Shown here: positions 61,036 through 64,000 of the stretch, in pieces
Numbering within the stretch: position 1 is the first letter of the stretch
How the letters are laid out: each line of letters begins with the position of its first letter
Source of the DNA: Cycas panzhihuaensis
Taxonomy: Eukaryota; Cycadophyta
Direction: 5' to 3'
DNA length: 64,000 nucleotides
Assembly: GCA_023213395.1 (NCBI GenBank)
Contig: CM041465.1
Span: 92,635,741-92,699,740, forward strand
The notes under the pieces: model-generated
What the model was told of the DNA's origin: nothing
Databases searched by the model: none
What the model saw: the letters and a program-made list of their open reading frames with translations, nothing else
Program-made: the position numbers and the translations under genes

Positions 61036-62885
61036 TTAAATGCATTTCAACATTTAACACATTTTCTATTAAAGTAAAATTGACTGTATAAAGTCTCATC
61101 CTTAAATTTTGCTTCCCTTCTATCTTAGGCAACTGAGATTCTACAATGGTTTTCAAGTACCATTAGGGAGTTTCTTAGCATGTGGAATAACATTAAGTTG
61201 CATTTTAAGCTGTGACTTCTGAGTGTCTTCATACTCCTCCTCCTCACCTCCTTCTTCTTCATCCTCATCTTTCTAATTCGACTTGGTTTTAGGCTTGATA
61301 AATTGGTACCTTAAAGAACTAGATTTCGATTATTCCTTAATATACTTCCCTTTGTCTTGCCAAATCCTTAAAGTGTCTAGGTCTTAGTTATAATATGTAT
61401 CCTACTTATTATCTTTTTTAAAGATCATGTTCTAAGTTATGTGTACCTTTTTTATTACCGACCAATATAACTGGCACACTTCACTTTGTTTATTATACCC
61501 TATGAGGATGCACTTGAAAATTTTATTATTAAATGTTTAGTGTTTCTCCTTTAGAACATGCATATACATAGTACTCCCAAAGATTGTTAGATGGCTTACT
61601 CTAGATCTTCTACTTGGCCATGTTTTCTCAAGTTTCATGCTTTAGACAACTTTTATAATACTGTCATTAGTTAGATATACTATTATACAAATAACTTTAT
61701 CCCAAAAAAAATTCTAAGAGAATCTTTGCTTTCATCATCAACTTGGCTTTTTGGAGTAATGTCTTATTCATTCTCTCAATAACACCATTTTGTTGTGGTG
61801 TGTATGTTATCCTAACTACTTCCTAATTCCATGGACCTTACAAAATTGGATAAAGGTATTGGAGGTACATTCTCCATTATCTAATGTGAGTATCTCCACC
61901 CTTTAACCACTTTCCTTCTTCTCTTTTACTTTGAACTCCTTAAAATTTTTGAATGTTCAAGACTTCTCCCTTATGGGATACATCTAAACATTCTTCAAAA
62001 TATCATTAATAAAGGCCTACAAATATCTTACACCTCTAAGTGAAGTGATAGGCATCAGACCAAAATTTTTTGAATGGATTAGGCCTAGCTTTTCAGTTAC
62101 TCTTCAAGATTTACCTTTTTAGAAATTTCTCCCTGTGCTACTTCCCAAAGATATAAGGTTTACAGATACCTTTCTTTACTTTAAAATTTGAAGCCCATGT
62201 ACCATATTCAACTTGTGCATCAAATGTAGACTAGGGATGTGTAAATGCCCCATTCTCTTATGCCACAATTGAATTTTGCCAAATACACTAGTAGTTAATA
62301 TTCTTTGATTTATAAATTTACCTAAGAGCTTGTAAAGACCACTTGTCCTTACACCTTCTATAAGTATTTTATCTTCACAATTACTGATAGTGGCTTACTC
62401 ATCCTTGAAGAGAATAGGCATATTATTGTCTTCAATCTAACTAGCTAAAATTAAATTCTTCTTCAGTTTTGGCACATACATCACATCCTCGATACAGTGA
62501 TCTTCCCTATCAAGTGTAATGAATGAGACCTCCCCTACATCTTTTTCATCTAATGTTATATTATCTTATAAAGTCAATATATAGCTAGTTGCTTCCCACA
62601 TATATCTAAACCATTCAAATCTACTTTTCATATGCTTAGAAGCTCTTGAGTCTATGTACTAAATATTATTTGATTTCACTGCTTATGAAACCACCATGTT
62701 TTGCCAACCACCTTAGTTTTGTTGATCGATTCTTTACTAACCATCCTTGTTATGCTAATGATAAGCTTGAGATTTCTTATAACTCTTCCTAACATGTCCT
62801 AGTTTGTTGTAGTAATAATATGGTTTTGATACAACATAGGGCAACTTGTTTGTATAGGTATTAAATAAACTTTCACCCATGTTTG
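61036..62885 (-). pseudogene. Copia element C, zinc knuckle, protease and integrase part
   Basis: Reading the minus strand leftwards from 62885: a zinc-knuckle-like YYYNKLGHVRKS (about 62790-62825); a protease start YIDSRASKHM (about 62640-62670, DSG changed to DSR); then VMYVPKLKKNL and LWHKRMGHLHIPSLH (about 62240-62285) of GAG-pre-integrase. The integrase core has LDNGE (about 61880-61895) and an intact TPQQNGVIERMNKT (61764-61808) with its catalytic Glu. The order continues correctly into RT at 44440 once A and B are removed. Confidence 0.8.
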
Positions 62886-64000
62886 TGTGGAAAAAATACA
62901 AAAAATAATACAAAAAACTAACAAACCACCAAAAAATGTGTGCTAAATAGCCTTTACATAAAACACATTATATTTTATTAATTTTTAAGATTCTTTCGTC
63001 ACTTCACAAAGCGTGAGAAAAATATAAAATACCTTAGTCACCATGTGGGGAGTTAGAAAATCACCATGTAACCTTGTTAAAATGAAAGAATATAAAAAGT
63101 TACTATAAAAAAGTACTTTAAAATTTTATAGAGGGCTACTTAATGAGCTAAAAAAGAGCTTTGATCCCTATCTCCCATGTGATTAGGAACCATAATAGAG
63201 GGGCTTATCTTTGAATTTCAACTAATTATTAAAGTCAATTTAATATCTCTTAACATTATAAAAATGTAAAAATATTTTAGCCTAAGTTTTAGAAATAGAT
63301 ATACTATTGAATCTAATTTGATTTTTATATTTTCAATAAGTTTTTATTGGCTTAAATAGCAGATCTTGATGGATTTTGTCCATTTTAAGTTGATGAAAAT
63401 TCTTAACAATTTGATTTTTAATCTTTGTCTAGTAAATTTAAATTTTTGTACTTTGCTCCTTTATAATTAGTGATTTGATTGGTATTATTGGTATATGTCT
63501 AAGCTCCATATATTTTTTGTCTCTCCTATTTAACTTCTCATTAAAAATCTAGTAATTTTGAAGTTATCTCAAGAACTAGTTATTGCCCTCTAAGTGTAAT
63601 GCATTCATTTGTGTTCTTGGCTCAAGGCATTTGGCTTAAACATTGTCTATTTTATTTTATGTTTCAACAATATTTGTGCTATCTTCGTGTTTGATTTTGC
63701 ATAAACTCCATATGATTTCTCTCCATTTAAGTAAGTTTTTAACATTTCTTTGTTGAATCCAAGTGCCATGCCTTGATATTAATCTTCCTAACATTTAACT
63801 CACTAGTGGGTCTTAGGTTGATTTAATGAGGGAGGTGCTGATTTGTGATGATAAGTAGACGTCAAGCTTATGGTTAGGTTTGAAGCACAACATAATGCCT
63901 TGCTTAGGCAAGATGTGCTAGCTCATTGAACTTAGGGTAGAGATGCCCAAACAAAATACTTAACATTGTTGACTTCCATGGATCACATCCAGAGTTTTCC
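62886..64000. other. Unassigned sequence right of element C
   Basis: Similarity to copia gag stops near 62885, where the rest of C's gag and its 5' LTR would be expected. The sequence to the window end is AT-rich with no recognisable domain or LTR. It may be another insertion. Confidence 0.4.

Overview
This is plant nuclear DNA. It shows Ty1/copia and Ty3/gypsy LTR retrotransposons with initiator-tRNA-Met-type primer sites, plant-type LINE remnants, and one intron-containing gene for an armadillo-repeat protein of the plant U-box/ARM group. Most of the window is old, AT-rich, stop-riddled transposon sequence nested several layers deep. That fits a large, slowly purged genome; a gymnosperm (conifer) is my best inference, but nothing here proves the taxon.

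Layout. 1-3852: minus-strand copia element (G), cut by the window edge. 3853-17040: a plus-strand LINE split by gypsy element I (5062-15151, duplication ATGAG), which is itself split by a chromodomain-type gypsy element H (7419-13964, duplication CAAGG/CAAAG). 17041-22900: unassigned sequence with a tandem duplication at 18.2-18.75 kb and a solo LTR at 18877-19196. 22900-27500: the gene island, with the two-exon ARM-repeat gene on the minus strand (25976 to 23734), a possible divergent first exon on the plus strand (26199-26528), and GC-rich SINE-like pieces. 29.4-42.6 kb: a minus-strand copia element (D) broken up by a second LTR element and by a gag-only copia element (E); a 5.4-5.8 kb block containing all of this was then tandemly duplicated (30772-36602 and 36603-42033). 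42.6-62.9 kb: a nest of three copia elements, C (minus) containing B (plus, 44441-61030, duplication AAAAA) containing A (plus, 47879-57403, duplication GTTTG).

Relative ages agree with the nesting. By hand count the LTR pairs differ by about 9-10% for A, 14% for B, 12-13% for H and 17-20% for I, and most differences are transitions. Premature stops sit mainly at former Gln, Trp or Arg codons, as expected from deamination of methylated cytosine. No transposon here looks autonomous now.

The most unusual item is a thioredoxin h-like open frame (49353-49676, minus). It is intronless and lies antisense inside the long leader of copia element A. It has no stop and keeps CpGs while the surrounding transposon is decayed. 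The ARM-repeat gene is the only convincing intact host gene.
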